DNA of 64,000 nucleotides from Gnetum montanum (GCA_015680685.1 MNCI01002986.1:502378-566377); one strand, 5' to 3'; shown: positions 1 to 10,470, counted from the first letter of the stretch. Numbers and translations are program-made. The notes: generated from the letters alone by a model not told the origin.

Positions 1-624
1 CTCTAACTAAGGCCATTCTCGCTTCCCATTCTCTCCTCATTTGTTTCATTGGAATGGTGGTGGCTCTTTGGAGATGCATTCTTGTTATTCAAGTGGATGG
101 ATTGGATGAGTGCATTAATGCGAAGTCACTGGATGTGATTTGTTTGAGGCCGAAGTTGGAATGAGATTTATCAAGTTACATTAATCATGAAATCCACAAG
201 GGGCTGTACACTAGCTTGTTCTTGAGACTCCATTCCATTCTCTTCTCTCCATCCTTCTCTCCATTGTTCACCTCATTGCCGGTTGTATCATTAGTGTATA
301 TTTTGGTTGATGCATTGTTTTTTTTTTGGTAAATTCTTGTAGTTAAGACTTTAACTCTTGTTCCAAATGACATTCTTAGAGCCTATGGACTCTTTGAATG
401 TGGGTTTGTCAGGGCATCAAGGGCATGAGCCTGCTTTGGAGAGGACCCACTGACATTCCTATTTGGTGCACTAGTTAATCTCTTTCCCCTAACATTTTCA
501 CAATCTATTTTATTTTTTTCATTTCCATCTTGACATCCATTTCATCGATGTCCTAGTTGTCTCTTTTTCTTCCTCTTTCTTATTCCTTTTATTTTTCCAT
601 TCTCTTGCTACTGGAGGTTCGCGA

Positions 625-638
625 TTAGTCATGGGGGT
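625..638 (+). promoter_or_regulatory. Second PPT-like motif of element A
   Basis: The stretch ATTAGTCATGGGGG repeats the core of the real 3' PPT (CATGGGGGTA at 1179-1188) about 550 bases upstream of the LTR. Element B has the same motif at the equivalent place (5686-5699, other strand). It could prime extra plus-strand synthesis; this is inference. Confidence 0.4.
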
Positions 639-1170
639 ACAGGGCCCAATTTTTTCAATTTTCTCCTAGCCCCTACACCTTTGGTAGTCATCATTAATAT
701 ATCTCTAGATCCATATCAGCCATACCACAACCCAGCCAATGGACCTTTCACTGAAGCAAGGTATCAATTACATGATAATTCAGTTATCCTTGCTAATATA
801 AGACTATGTTGTATGTGCAGATGGAAATCATGCAATAATGGATTGGATCTGGAGGGAACACTTGGAATGGAGTAGTGCTGAAAGTAGCTATGCAAGGAGC
901 AAGATCGATGGCATGCTTACGGATGGACAATGAAAGGCGTAATCTTGGCTTTGGCAGCAGCAAAACTTCTTTCTCTCTCTATTTCTCTTTCTTAGCTACC
1001 AAATGAGGCCTAATGTCAATGTAATAAGATGTTCACTCTTGTTGTCATGAACACCAGTTTTGTCTTGTCTTGTAATGATGATCCGTTCACATGTCATCCC
1101 ATTAGTTCCATTTTGAGTCAATAATCCCATACATTTCCAATATTTTGTAAGGAAGTCGAGGACAAGTTTT

Positions 1171-1188
1171 CATTCAATCATGGGGGTA
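1171..1188 (+). promoter_or_regulatory. 3' polypurine tract of element A
   Basis: A G-run (CATGGGGGTA) lies immediately before the LTR start TGATGG at 1189. The same sequence abuts the 3' LTR in B, D and E, which fixes the LTR boundary and element orientation. Confidence 0.75.
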
Positions 1189-2031
1189 TGATGGAACGCG
1201 ATATCACATTGGCCATGATATCGCATCCCACGTGATATCGCGTACACGATATCACGTCTTCCTTCGCAATATCGCATACGCAATATCACAGTGCGCTGCC
1301 AAGTCTATAAATAAGAGGCAACTCTCCCTTGTTTCTCATCTAGGCCTAGAACATAGTGAAACTTTGGTAGTTTTTCCCCTCCAGAGATAGATTAATTTCC
1401 ATGTGCCCACAGTAGGACTTCCAAAGTGAATGGATCTTTATTCGAGCAGACATTGTACTTGAACACGAGTTTGTGTACAACAATAAAGACAAACTTCTTG
1501 GATAAATCCTGCAGTGCATGGAATAGGCTAATTAGGATTTTATTTACTATTATTTATTATTTGTCATTTAAATTCTTTATTAGTTATTAAATCTCTCTCA
1601 ACCCTTTTCTCCTAGTTAGGTGCCTCAGTACAACCACTTCGAGCACGTGCGTTACGCTTGGTGATCCCAGCAACGACTAGCATTTGGTAACCAAGGTTGC
1701 ATCGGTTCAGGGTGTGAATGGTAAGTTGGAACGGATGCTAACGCTAGGTTAATTAAGGCTTAGTTAGTTAGTTAGAGTTAGCTAATTAGTCTCTTCACCC
1801 TTCAACTCAATAGCATAGGAGATAAAATAGAAAAGACATAAAAATCATATACCTCAGACTTACTTAACCATACAATCGTGAAAACTACAAGTAAGTCTGG
1901 GAAGACAATGAATGATTAACCCTGAGTGTTCCATAAGGTGTGTAGGCACTTAGTCTGCAGAGCTCGACCGAATCACACGTGTAATGCTCGTATTCGTATG
2001 GTTGAGTGTTGGGATACCTCGCCACTCATCA
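1189..2031 (+). repeat. 3' LTR of element A
   Basis: 843 bp, starting TGATGG and ending CACTCATCA, i.e. TG...CA with a 5-bp terminal inverted repeat TGATG/CATCA. U3 (1195-1290) is packed with GATATC motifs, including a 28-bp near-perfect palindrome at 1230-1257. A TATA box (TATAAATA) lies at 1305-1312, and AATAAAG signals occur near 1484. The U5 end carries the block shared by all LTRs of this clade (a TATGGTTGAGTGT core and the end CTCGCCACTCATCA). Confidence 0.85.
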
Positions 2032-2156
2032 ATATCAAAGCTCTTATGAGTCTTAGGTAATTCAAACCCTAAGTAGGTGCACAACATATAAATTCTTCAA
2101 AATTCATTTAAATCTTAATGAAGATCACAACTATAAGATGTGGCCTCCAAACCAAT

Positions 2157-2170
2157 GCTCTAATACCAAT
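2157..2170 (-). promoter_or_regulatory. Primer binding site, tRNA-iMet type
   Basis: The minus strand reads ATTGGTATTAGAGC two bases after the LTR end TACA. It matches the complement of the plant initiator tRNA-Met 3' end (TGGTATCAGAGC) with one C-to-T change. Confidence 0.7.
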
Positions 2171-2172
2171 TT

Positions 2173-2987
2173 TGTAAGGATTTTCCTTAGCAAACCATAA
2201 CTAGACCTAATTCCACACTCTTCTAAGTTAAATTAGCTTAGAAAATATTAACATAATGAAAAAGAGAAATTTTTCCTAAGTTAATCAATCTCAAAATGAG
2301 GATTACATCAACAATAAGGAGCTAAGCTCAACTCAACTCTTCCAAGGATCTTAGAGGCCATACATATCCTCTCTCAATTCCTCAAAATTGCTCAAACTTG
2401 GATCACACAAGTTTAAGATAAGATAATACTCATATGAGACTCTTCATGTTTTCTTTGGTTACTCTATTCCTTAAGTGCTCTCACTCTTACTTCTTATCTT
2501 ACCTCAAACTCTCTTCTCCTTTCTTTGGACCTTAGACATCTTTTTATAACTACTAGAGTGATCCTTGGCCTACCTCAATTATTGATCTTCCTTTGAAAAT
2601 TCATGCACTTTTTGAAAATTCATTTTTTCTAGTCTGCAAGTAACTATGGCTAACACTCCCTTACATTTCCCAACCTATGACCAAAATACAACTCACAATT
2701 TGCTTGCACTAGTAAAATTCTTCATTTTCTTCCTTTGTTTCTCTATATTCTACATTAAATTGTGGCTCACCACCTCAACTTGGGATCTTATTGCAACTCA
2801 CACTAGCTAACAACTCCTCACTATGATTGACTACGATTCACAATCTCATTGCAGTTACCTACCCAACTCTAGAAGTACATGTAAATGACTCTAAAATAAC
2901 TCAAAAACATAGATACTCACTCCTAGGACTCCTAGGTTACATTAAGGTTAAGAAATATATGAAGAAGGCTAGGTGATGTTCTCATCA
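2173..2987 (-). repeat. 5' LTR of the tRNA-iMet primed element
   Basis: The minus strand starts TGATGAGAACATC at 2987 and ends CCTTACA at 2173, about 815 bp, directly followed by the PBS. The end defined by the PBS is firm. The start is inferred from the TG dinucleotide and a plausible LTR length. Confidence 0.6.
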
Positions 2988-4133
2988 AATGAACTGCTTA
3001 ATTAAATGCATAAATAATGTTAAAAAGTGGTAGTAGAGAAACTAAAGAAGATAGAAGCTTTTGCAAATGTTTTAACATTTAACATAGGAATTATTGATCA
3101 ATTTGTAGAGACAATTCATAAGACAAATCCATTGTCATCCAATAAGAATAATTTAACAAGTAGCCTAGAATTGATGGTAAATTTTTTCAACATATGTTTT
3201 ACCTCAAATAATGAAGTAATGATAAATGTTCTATCATTTTCTAACGATGCCATTAATAATTTTGCAATACTTAAAAATTCTAAACCTATAATAATATGAA
3301 AATATTTCAGATCTAATACTAAGAAACTTAAGTGTTCTTACATTGGCCTATCTAGGTTGGAAACACTTTTACTATATTGGAGTAATAACCCTTGGTCACA
3401 AGTTCAAACAATTGTACACACTACAATGCTGTATGAATGTGTAGTGTGGGACCCAAGTCTTGATCAAGAATGATGTAAAAGATTGAGAAACTTCAAAAAA
3501 AAATCTTATTCAATGAATTCAAAACAAAAAATCAAGTGCCATATGCAATACTTTTGTTAGAAGCTAATTTGTTACCATTGGAAGCTAAAGCAATGTATTA
3601 GTTCCTAACATTATACTTAAGACATAAAAATAGCAATAAGATCTTAGGAGAAATCATCCAAAAATCTCAATAATAAGGGTGGTTCCATAAAGAGTAATAA
3701 GTTCAGAACAAGCTTAGAAACTTATTACAAAGAAATTTTTAGAGAGATGAAAAAATAAGGTACAAATACAAAAAAGCTTTAATTTTATTGGGAAAATATT
3801 AGAGGTAGTAGACATGATGAAGTGGACTATCTACATGTAATAATTTTTGGAAACTAGAATTTTTTATTACATCCAAAAAATTATAAAGGCTTTGTTAGAT
3901 AGTTACAAAGCCTCAACATATTTTTGAAGAAAATTAAAAATATCATTGAAGTAATGCCCCAAGCAAATAGAATCAATTTGAAAGAAAGCAATCAAAAAAT
4001 TACAATTAATAGTATAATTCACTCAAATGTAAGATAAAGATTGTCAAAATAGAATAAAATATGTTCTTCATAATTTATGCTTTGTTTGCATAATTTGCAA
4101 ATACACTCTTCTCTTGGTAAATTGATCCAAATA
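2988..4133 (+). pseudogene. LINE-type ORF2 remnant, upstream part (interrupted by element B)
   Basis: Decayed plus-strand coding sequence with several frame changes. Around 3340-3400 it reads a SRLETLLLYW block, and around 3530-3660 VPYAILLLEANLLPLEAKAM. Both resemble the segment downstream of the RT palm in plant LINE ORF2 proteins. The C-terminal cysteine/histidine motif of the same protein lies beyond element B at 11585-11650, which fits one reading frame region split by the insertion. An open 90-codon stretch at 3027-3299 precedes these blocks; I do not recognise it. About 3863-4100 is also related to a dispersed repeat at 59588-59830. Confidence 0.5.
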
Positions 4134-4138
4134 CCTAT
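4134..4138. repeat. Target site duplication of B, left copy (CCTAT)
   Basis: CCTAT directly precedes the LTR terminus TGATGAGTGG. The identical pentamer follows the other LTR at 11466-11470. Confidence 0.85.
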
Positions 4139-5119
4139 TGATGAGTGGCGAGATACCCCTACACTCAAACATACGAATACGAGCGTTTTCATGTGCAATT
4201 CGATCGCACTCCGTAGACTAAATGCCTACACACCCCATGGAACACTTAGGGTTAATTATTCATTGTCTTCCCAGACTTACTTGTAGTTGTCACGGTGTAT
4301 GGTTAAGAAAGTATGAGGTATATGATTTTTATGGTCTTTTATGTTTTATGTCTTCTATGCTAATGAGGGAAGGGTTGAGAAACTAATGACTAACTCTAAC
4401 TAATAGATTAAGTCTAAATTGCCTAGCGTCAACATCCATTCCCACTTACCGTACACACCCTGAACCTAAGCGTGATGAGCATCTATTCCTTGGTTATCTG
4501 TACACATCCTTAAATGCTCATAACCAAGTCGTACTTATCCTACATTACTAGGAGATAAGGGTGAGAGAGAATCTAATCACGATGAGCATCCGTTCCTTGA
4601 TTATCTGCACACATCTTACGAATACCATTGGGATTACCAAGCGCAGATCCTAGATACGCCACTGGGTTACCAAGTAGTCACACTAAGATGCTCGTAATCA
4701 AGTTGTACTCCTTCTTCCCTACTACAGGTAATAAATAACATGTAATAAATAACTAGTAATAAAATCCTATTCCATGCACTGCAAGGTTTATCCACAAAGC
4801 TCATCTTTATCTCCGTACACAACTTGCATTCAGGTACAATGTTGCTCGAATAAAGATCCATTCACTTGGGGACTCCTACTACGGGCACATGGAAAATAAT
4901 CTATCTCTGGAGTGATCAATCTGCTAGAATTGCCCTACTTCTAGCCTAGGATTATGAAATAAGGGAAAGCCACCTCTTATTTATAGATATGACAACGCAC
5001 CACAATATCACGTACGCGATATTGCAGGGGAAGACACGATATCGCGTACGCGATATCGTGAGGGATGTGATATCGCGATGGCCGCGATATCGCAACTCAT
5101 GCGATATCGCGTCCCATCA
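4139..5119 (-). repeat. 3' LTR of element B
   Basis: 981 bp; on the minus strand it starts TGATGGGACG at 5119 and ends CACTCATCA at 4139. U3 (about 5000-5110) holds several nested GATATCGCG palindromes; the TATA box TATAAATA lies on the minus strand near 4977-4984. It differs from the 5' LTR by a much longer palindromic U3 array and by lack of about 110 bases in the U5 half. Confidence 0.85.
5035..5060. repeat. 26-bp perfect palindrome in U3 of B
   Basis: CACGATATCGCG - TA - CGCGATATCGTG reads identically on both strands. It shares its 20-bp core with the palindrome in the 3' LTR of element D (26155-26180). A further stem (GATATCGCG / CGCGATATC with a 5-base spacer) lies at about 5070-5092. 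Confidence 0.9.
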
Positions 5120-5130
5120 TACCCCCATAA
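5120..5130 (-). promoter_or_regulatory. 3' polypurine tract of element B
   Basis: The minus strand reads TATGGGGGTA directly against the LTR start TGATGGG, the same as in A and D. Confidence 0.75.
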
Positions 5131-5685
5131 CTAAATGAAAACTCATCCTCGAGTTCATTACAATAATATCAGGTAGGTATGGGATTATTGAGGGAATGGA
5201 ACTATTGGGATGATATGTGAACGGATTATCATTACAAGACACAACAGACTGGTGTTCATGACAACAAGAGTGAACACCTTATTACATTGACATAAGGCCT
5301 CATTTGGCAGTTGAGAGAAAAGAGAAGAGAGAAGAGGAGAGGAGAAGAAGAGAAAAGAAGTCTTGCTACTGCCAATGCCTAGATTACGCCTTTCGTTATT
5401 CATTCGTAAGTCCATCATCGATCTTGCTCCTTCCATAGCTGCTATCAGCGTTGCTCCATTCCAAGTGCTCCTTCCAGATCTGGTCCGTTGTGCATGATCG
5501 CCATCTACACACACAACACAGTCTTATATTAGTAAGGGTAAATGAATTTCAATGTGGGTAATACCTTGCTTCAGTGTAAGTCCATTGGCTGGGTTGTGGT
5601 ATGGTTGATTACGGATCTAGAGATATATTAATGATGACTATCGAAGGTGTAGGGGTTAGGAGAAAAGTGAAAAAATTGGGCCCTG

Positions 5686-5699
5686 TACCCCCATGACTA
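5686..5699 (-). promoter_or_regulatory. Second PPT-like motif of element B
   Basis: The minus strand reads TAGTCATGGGGGTA, identical in core to the real PPT at 5120-5130 and to the matching motif in A at 625-638. It lies in noncoding sequence. Confidence 0.4.
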
Positions 5700-6901
5700 A
5701 TCGTGAACCTCCGGTAGTGAGAGAATGGAGAAAGAATAAGAACAAGAAAGAGAAAGAAAAAGAGACAATTAGGACATTGATGAAATAGATGTCAAGATGG
5801 AAATGAACAAAATAAAATTAATTGCAAAATGTTAAGGGAAAGAATTTAACTGATGCATGAAAGAGGAATGTCAGTGGGTCCTCCCCAAAGCAAGCTCATG
5901 CCCTTAGTGCCCTAACAAACCCACATTCAAAGAGTCTGTAGGCTCTGGAAATGTCGTTTGGAATAAGAGTTAAAGTCTTAACCATAAGAATTTACCAAAA
6001 AGAAAACAATGTATATACCAAAATATATGCTAATGATACAATCAACAATGAGGTGAACAATGGAGAGAAGGGTGGACAGAAGAGAATGGAATGGAATCCC
6101 AAGAACAAGGTGGTGTACAACCCCTTATGTGTTTCATGATTAATATGACGCGGAAAATCTCATTCCAACTCCAGCCTCAAACTAACCACATCCAGTGACT
6201 TCGCATCAATGCACTTGGCCAAACCATCCACTTGAATAACAAGAATGCATCTACGAAGAGTCACCACCATTCCGACAAAACGAAGGAGAGAATGGGAAGC
6301 AAGAAGGGCTTTAGTTAGAGGGAACACTTTTGGTTCCTTAACCAGTGCGTGGAGCCCAAATTTATTTTGTCTAAGGGGTGTGCTTTGAATTCTCACTTTT
6401 TTTCTTTTTTTGTTTTTTTTCTCTCTTTTTTTTTCTTTTTTTTTCTTTTTGTGTTTTATGTTTTTATGCATGAGAACCACACCATGCAAAGACTTCTTAT
6501 TTTTATTATCTCAACTTTCGATAATTGGTAACATCGGAACAACAAGAAAACTCAAGAAGAAAACATCCAAGCACCCAAGAGAATGGCCAACACAAATGCA
6601 TCAAGTTCCCTTGAAGTCACACCCTTTTCAAACCTTGAGTCCTTCCTTAGTTTGAGAAGTACCCAATCACCGATTCATTAAAGTTCTTATTAGGAAGGAA
6701 ACTATACATTTCCAAGCCAAGAGAGACCATAGACTTTGGTGGATGGATGGATGAAGTGGACTCATTTCCTGCCATATCAAAAAAACATACCTTAGTGTCA
6801 ACATTGTAACTTAAAGGTAAAACCCAAACATTAGAAATCAATAAAAAAAGTTCATGCCATCGTGAAGAACACTTATTAGGTGACGAACTTACAAGGTGGA
6901 T

Positions 6902-6920
6902 CACACACACACACACACAC
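6902..6920. repeat. CA microsatellite
   Basis: An uninterrupted (CA)n run of about 19 bases in the noncoding part of element B. Confidence 0.9.
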
Positions 6921-6954
6921 AAAATGGAAAAGTATAACAATGTTGTAAAACAAA

Positions 6955-7110
6955 AATAAGAAAAGTTAAAGAAATTTGCAAAACAAAAACATGTAAGACC
7001 AAAAATGTGTTAAAAAAACATGTAAAACAAAAATATGTAAAACAAAAAACTTGTTAAACAAAAATGTGTGAAACAAAAACATGTAAAACAAAAATGTGTA
7101 AAAAAAAAAC
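6955..7110. repeat. AAAACAAAAA-type array after the pol position of B
   Basis: About ten degenerate copies of an ACAAAAAYATGTGTAAA-like unit. On the element's coding strand this is a T-rich TTTTTGTTTTACA array. Related arrays follow the internal PPT-like motif in C (27055-27215), E (46980-47115) and, weakly, the inverted part of F (41510-41700). Confidence 0.7.
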
Positions 7111-7153
7111 TAAAAAGAACTGAGGACCTCTAATGATTAGCATAGGTGGCCAT

Positions 7154-7163
7154 CTCCCCCATG
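7154..7163 (-). promoter_or_regulatory. Internal PPT-like motif after pol position, element B
   Basis: The minus strand reads CCATGGGGGAG. The same motif (TTAGTCATGGGGGAGATGG-like) lies at the end of the integrase frame in C and E. There it also encodes a Ser-His-Gly-Gly stretch, so its conservation may be due to coding. Confidence 0.4.
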
Positions 7164-7186
7164 GTTAGCATGAGTTTCCTCAGTTC

Positions 7187-7740
7187 ATTCTGTGCATATT
7201 AGTTTGCTCTTCCTAGTAGCTATCAACCACGGGGTGTCTACTACGGGTGTGGTTGCTACATACAGGCACCATTGGATTTGTGTTTCTTGGGCACACCGCT
7301 CACATGGAAGCAATGTTGAACACTCTTCCATGTCATCACCCTTTGTGTCACTGTATGTGATGCACAGAACTTTCTTCTTCTCAATCTTTCCATAAATATT
7401 TATCTTAGATATTTTCAAGGAAAGATCACGGATCCCTAGGTACACATCTACTGTACTTAGCCATGGCCTTCCCATTATAATTGGGAAGCCCCCTTCGTTG
7501 TTAACTTCAATCACTAGGAAATCAGTTGATTATGACCATCCACACACAGTGGTGATGATGTCCTCCACCAATCCTAAGGGAATGATGATGGACTAGTTAG
7601 CCAACTCCAATTGAATGTTGCTCTTCCTAAGTTGGGGCAGGTTCCAGGCTTGCTACATTGCTCATGATATTAAATTGACTTTGGAACCTGAGTCAAGAAG
7701 AGCCTGATGTGATGCATTCCCAGTGATTTGCAAATAAATT
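7187..7740 (-). pseudogene. Retropepsin-like protease remnant of element B
   Basis: Aspartic protease domain of the Gag-Pol polyprotein, which would cleave the polyprotein in the particle. The active-site block reads LLDSGSKVNLIS at about 7665-7700 (DSG in place of DTG). After a break it continues in another frame with FPIIMGRPWLSTVD (about 7460-7500), the usual downstream I-x-G-R-P/A-x-L block. The frame ends near 7187, where RT would begin in E and C but post-integrase sequence follows instead. A stop lies near 7655 and the frame shifts, so it is dead. Confidence 0.7.
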
Positions 7741-10328
7741 AAGGGGCTCCCAGGGTCAGATAGTTTCTTAGGAAGGTGGCCTACCTTGATCCAGTCAGTT
7801 ACGGTATGTGTCAACATAACCGTATGCGTACGGTTCTTTTGGACTGAAGGGTGCTCCGAAGTGTTAGATGATTGAGGCATGTACTTGTACTCAACCACTT
7901 GTTGTTGCGAGAGTTTGTTTGAGCTTCTGGTTCTGAAGAAAGGCCTTTTCTTTGTACAATTGTCAGAACCAACACTAGGTTGAATATTTACAGCTCTCGC
8001 AGTGTTACGTTGCTGCGGTTGAGTAGGGAGTTCCCCTTGCATTGTTAGAACAAGTTGTATGGGAACTACAGGTGGAAGAGGTGCAGATGGAGTTGGAGGA
8101 TGGGATGAATGTGAGATGCCTCCCAAAGGAGAAGGAGTCCTCCTAAAGTACTCCCAAAATTGGTAGTGACATTGGGGAGTTGTATGACTCATAGAGTCAC
8201 CTAGAGAAATCGGCTGCTGCACATAATAATCATAAGGATCAAGCTACCAGTAAGGGTACTATTGTGTCGGCGGTGGTATCCCCCATGACTATGGGTATTG
8301 TCATTGCTAATGTTGTCTAATGGGGTGTGGTGGAGTTCCACTTGGATAGTACGTTAGTGGTTGGTGGAACTGCCTTGGGTTACCTTGTGGATAAGGTAAC
8401 CTTCAGGGTGTTTACTGTTGGTTGATTCTTGGATTTAGCACATACACCCCAGACTCCTGCAAATGTGAGATAACTGGGCAACATCCCTTAGGATGATCAT
8501 ATTGGAAGATCTCACATCCACCATCATCATTTGTATCAGAGTCCACAGGATCATCGAAGATAGGAATTTTCCCCTTACCCTTGTTATGTGCAAGGCTTGA
8601 ATTTCTCTGCTTTGTCTTACCTTTGTCACTACTTCGTTCCTCCTTAGACTCTTCTACGATTTTCAAGACTATTTCAATTCTCGAGTCTAAGGTATTCCAC
8701 ATATGGTCCACCTTGGCCGATACCTCAATTGTTAATTTTTGGATTAGTAAGGTTTTCCGGTTCACCAACTCTTTGAGTGGTGACTCATCCTCCTCATCAT
8801 AGAATTTCACTCCCTTCTTGTGAAGGGAGGGATTGCAGTTGTATTCTTCAGCACTTTCCCTCTTACGTAGTTCACCCTCTTCTTGTGCTACTTGTTCCAA
8901 CAAGTGATGTACTTCTTGGGCTCTAAGTTGTAATAGTCTTCCTTGGGCATAAGTCCCAAGGGTTCTTCTTGTTTCATGCCTTAGCCCATCCATGATGTGG
9001 TGAAGTTGATCCCGCTGAGCGTACCCATGGCCCAGGCAATGATGTAACAATGTGTAGTAGCAGGCCATGGTAGCATCCAAGGGTTCATAAGTACCTTGTT
9101 TCTAGCCTTGGATCTGCTTACGCAAATTGGACACTCTGGAGTACGTCTGATATTTATCATTGAAGAGTTCAAGCATCGTACTCCACCTCCTAATGGTTTC
9201 CAGTTCTAAGGACCAGTACCAACTCTCTGCTTCTTTAATGAGTGTCCTTGGAAACAACTTAAGCTTTTGCCACTCATTTTCTATATTTTTCAAGGCAGAG
9301 GCATTGTGGAATGCCTATAAATGATGCTACGGATCAACATTAGATCCCCCTTCAAAATGTGGGATATTATTCATATCTAAATGCTTAATCAGACTGTCCT
9401 TTTGGTGCCTTGTTGGAATCATAACAACCTCCACTATGTCAAGCATACTTTGGGTTGCAAGTAGGGGTTTGTCATGATAATCTCTTTCATGACACTTGTG
9501 ATGTCTACATTGTTCCCTACTCTCCCTACGTCCTTTTCCTTGTCCTCTCTCTCGACTTTCCCATCGAGGTCTCTTGTCTTTCTTACCTTTATCCTCACCA
9601 TTATGTTCATGATGGTTGTGCCCAGATGTGGAAGGAGAGGGTGAGTGGTGAGATGAAGAAGAAGAAGAAGGGGAGCTATCACCATGATGATGTTTCTTAC
9701 CTTCTCTTCAGTTGCTTCGACTCCGATCGTTATAACAATCTAAGTACCCGTCCTTAGTGTGAGTTTTTGTTCCTTCCATGAACAGTTGGCATTCATGGGG
9801 ATTAGAACCAATGTTATGTATCCTTGAGCATAGGTTTTGATGCCTTACCTCCTCACCATCATTAGGAGGGGGAACATCATTTTCTAAAGAACCCATTACA
9901 AGGGGTTCCTCGTCTCCTATTTTGCTAAGGACGTATGGGACCTTGCCCTTCAACAGTGTATGTTGACTCTCCTACCTTAAGTCACTCATATGTTGTGCAT
10001 CTGTGGGATGATAATCCCTCATATCAAAGTCTTCAACAATGTATTTAGCAAATAGTTCTCGCATGTCAATCTATGCCAAGGCATGAAAGAGCATGTTAGG
10101 GATTGATCGATCTAGGGGTAACACGATGTTACCTTGCAGATCTCTCCATCGCAGCTGTTAGTCTTAATGGAGGATAAAGGTAAAGTTTGGAATATACTCA
10201 TCGGGATGAGTATAGATTATCTTGTATTTTTTAGGACTTGGCTGATTTTGGTTATGTGTTTTATGTTGCCGACTGTCTCTAGTGTTAGTCCTAGCTGGTG
10301 AATTACTTTTGAGAGAAGAAGTCATTTT
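7741..10328 (-). pseudogene. gag remnant of element B
   Basis: Gag forms the capsid and nucleocapsid of the particle. It starts at an ATG near 10328 with MTSS, a start shared with E, F and C (MSSS or MSSF). The N-terminal block reads YTHPDEYIPNFTFILH, then DMRDYHPTDAQ (about 9990-10230). The capsid core is open at 9102-9293 (WQKLKLFPRTLIKEAESWYW) and 8412-9080 (YYTLLHHCLGHGYAQ, ETRRTLGTYAQG). The knuckle near 8490-8530 has lost its second cysteine (C-x2-F-x3-H-x4-C). A proline-rich tail follows and runs into protease. Several stops and frameshifts are present. Confidence 0.75.
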
Positions 10329-10451
10329 TTATCGATGTGCTATTTTACTGTTATATAAATTCTTGTTTAATTAATTAACCTAAAGGTTTTTTTAGGCTCC
10401 CAACAATGTGAGTGATTTCCTTTATGTTCTATTCAGTGCACAAACTCTTAG

Positions 10452-10470
10452 TCCCCGGCAACAGTGCCAA
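10452..10470 (-). promoter_or_regulatory. Primer binding site of B, tRNA-Asp type
   Basis: The minus strand reads TTGGCACTGTTGCCGGGGA directly after the LTR. Its TGG...GGA part matches the complement of the plant tRNA-Asp 3' end at 16 of 18 positions (TGGCGCCGTTGCCGGGGA). It is the best preserved PBS in the window and typical of Athila-group elements. Confidence 0.85.

Larger units (their letters stand above)
1..2031 (+). mobile_element. Element A, 3' end of an Athila-like Ty3 retrotransposon (cut by window edge)
   Basis: The segment ends in a complete LTR (1189-2031) preceded by a polypurine tract, so it is the 3' end of a plus-strand element whose gag-pol lies outside the window. The internal part 1-1188 is the same family as 5120-6480 of element B, in opposite orientation. 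It contains the conserved noncoding block at about 380-445 and a second PPT-like motif at 625-638. No coding region could be recognised in it. A 62-codon frame on the minus strand (185-373) has a counterpart in B but is antisense to the element and probably not a gene. The left end and left TSD are not visible. Confidence 0.8.
2032..2987 (-). mobile_element. 5' end of a second LTR element (tRNA-iMet primed)
   Basis: Read on the minus strand: LTR, a tRNA-iMet PBS, then about 125 bases of leader, which stops where LTR A begins. Element A therefore appears inserted into the leader of this element, or the two were joined by rearrangement. No coding sequence of it remains in the window. A tRNA-iMet PBS is common in Ty1/copia elements and also in some Ty3 lineages, so the superfamily is not settled. 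Confidence 0.6.
5131..7140 (-). other. Noncoding 3' region of element B
   Basis: This region is collinear with 1-1188 of A (inverted) and partly with the equivalent regions of C and E. It contains the conserved block ending in GGACCCACT (about 5875-5945), a PPT-like motif at 5686-5699, a T-rich/A-rich pair near 6390-6490 flanked by GTGTGCTTTGAATT and CACACCATGCAAAGAC, a CA repeat and an A-rich array. A 109-codon minus-strand frame at 5185-5514 is only partly kept in A, so it is at most a vestige. No functional gene is visible. Confidence 0.6.

Noticed and set aside
2032-2043. ATATCAAAGCTC after LTR A as a tRNA-iMet primer site
   Set aside because: LTR A is preceded by a PPT and is therefore a 3' LTR; the resemblance is to the leader of the neighbouring minus-strand element.
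4040-4110. Minus-strand C-x2-C-x8-H motif left of element B as a zinc-binding gene
   Set aside because: The last cysteine is lost and stops surround it; the plus strand already carries LINE sequence, so it may be fortuitous or a small LINE fragment.
6160-6531. Lys/Glu-rich and Phe-rich frames in element B
   Set aside because: They arise from translation of a low-complexity T-rich/A-rich stretch in noncoding sequence.
10452-10470. tRNA gene
   Set aside because: Only the 3' end complement of tRNA-Asp is present, directly beside an LTR, so it is a primer binding site.
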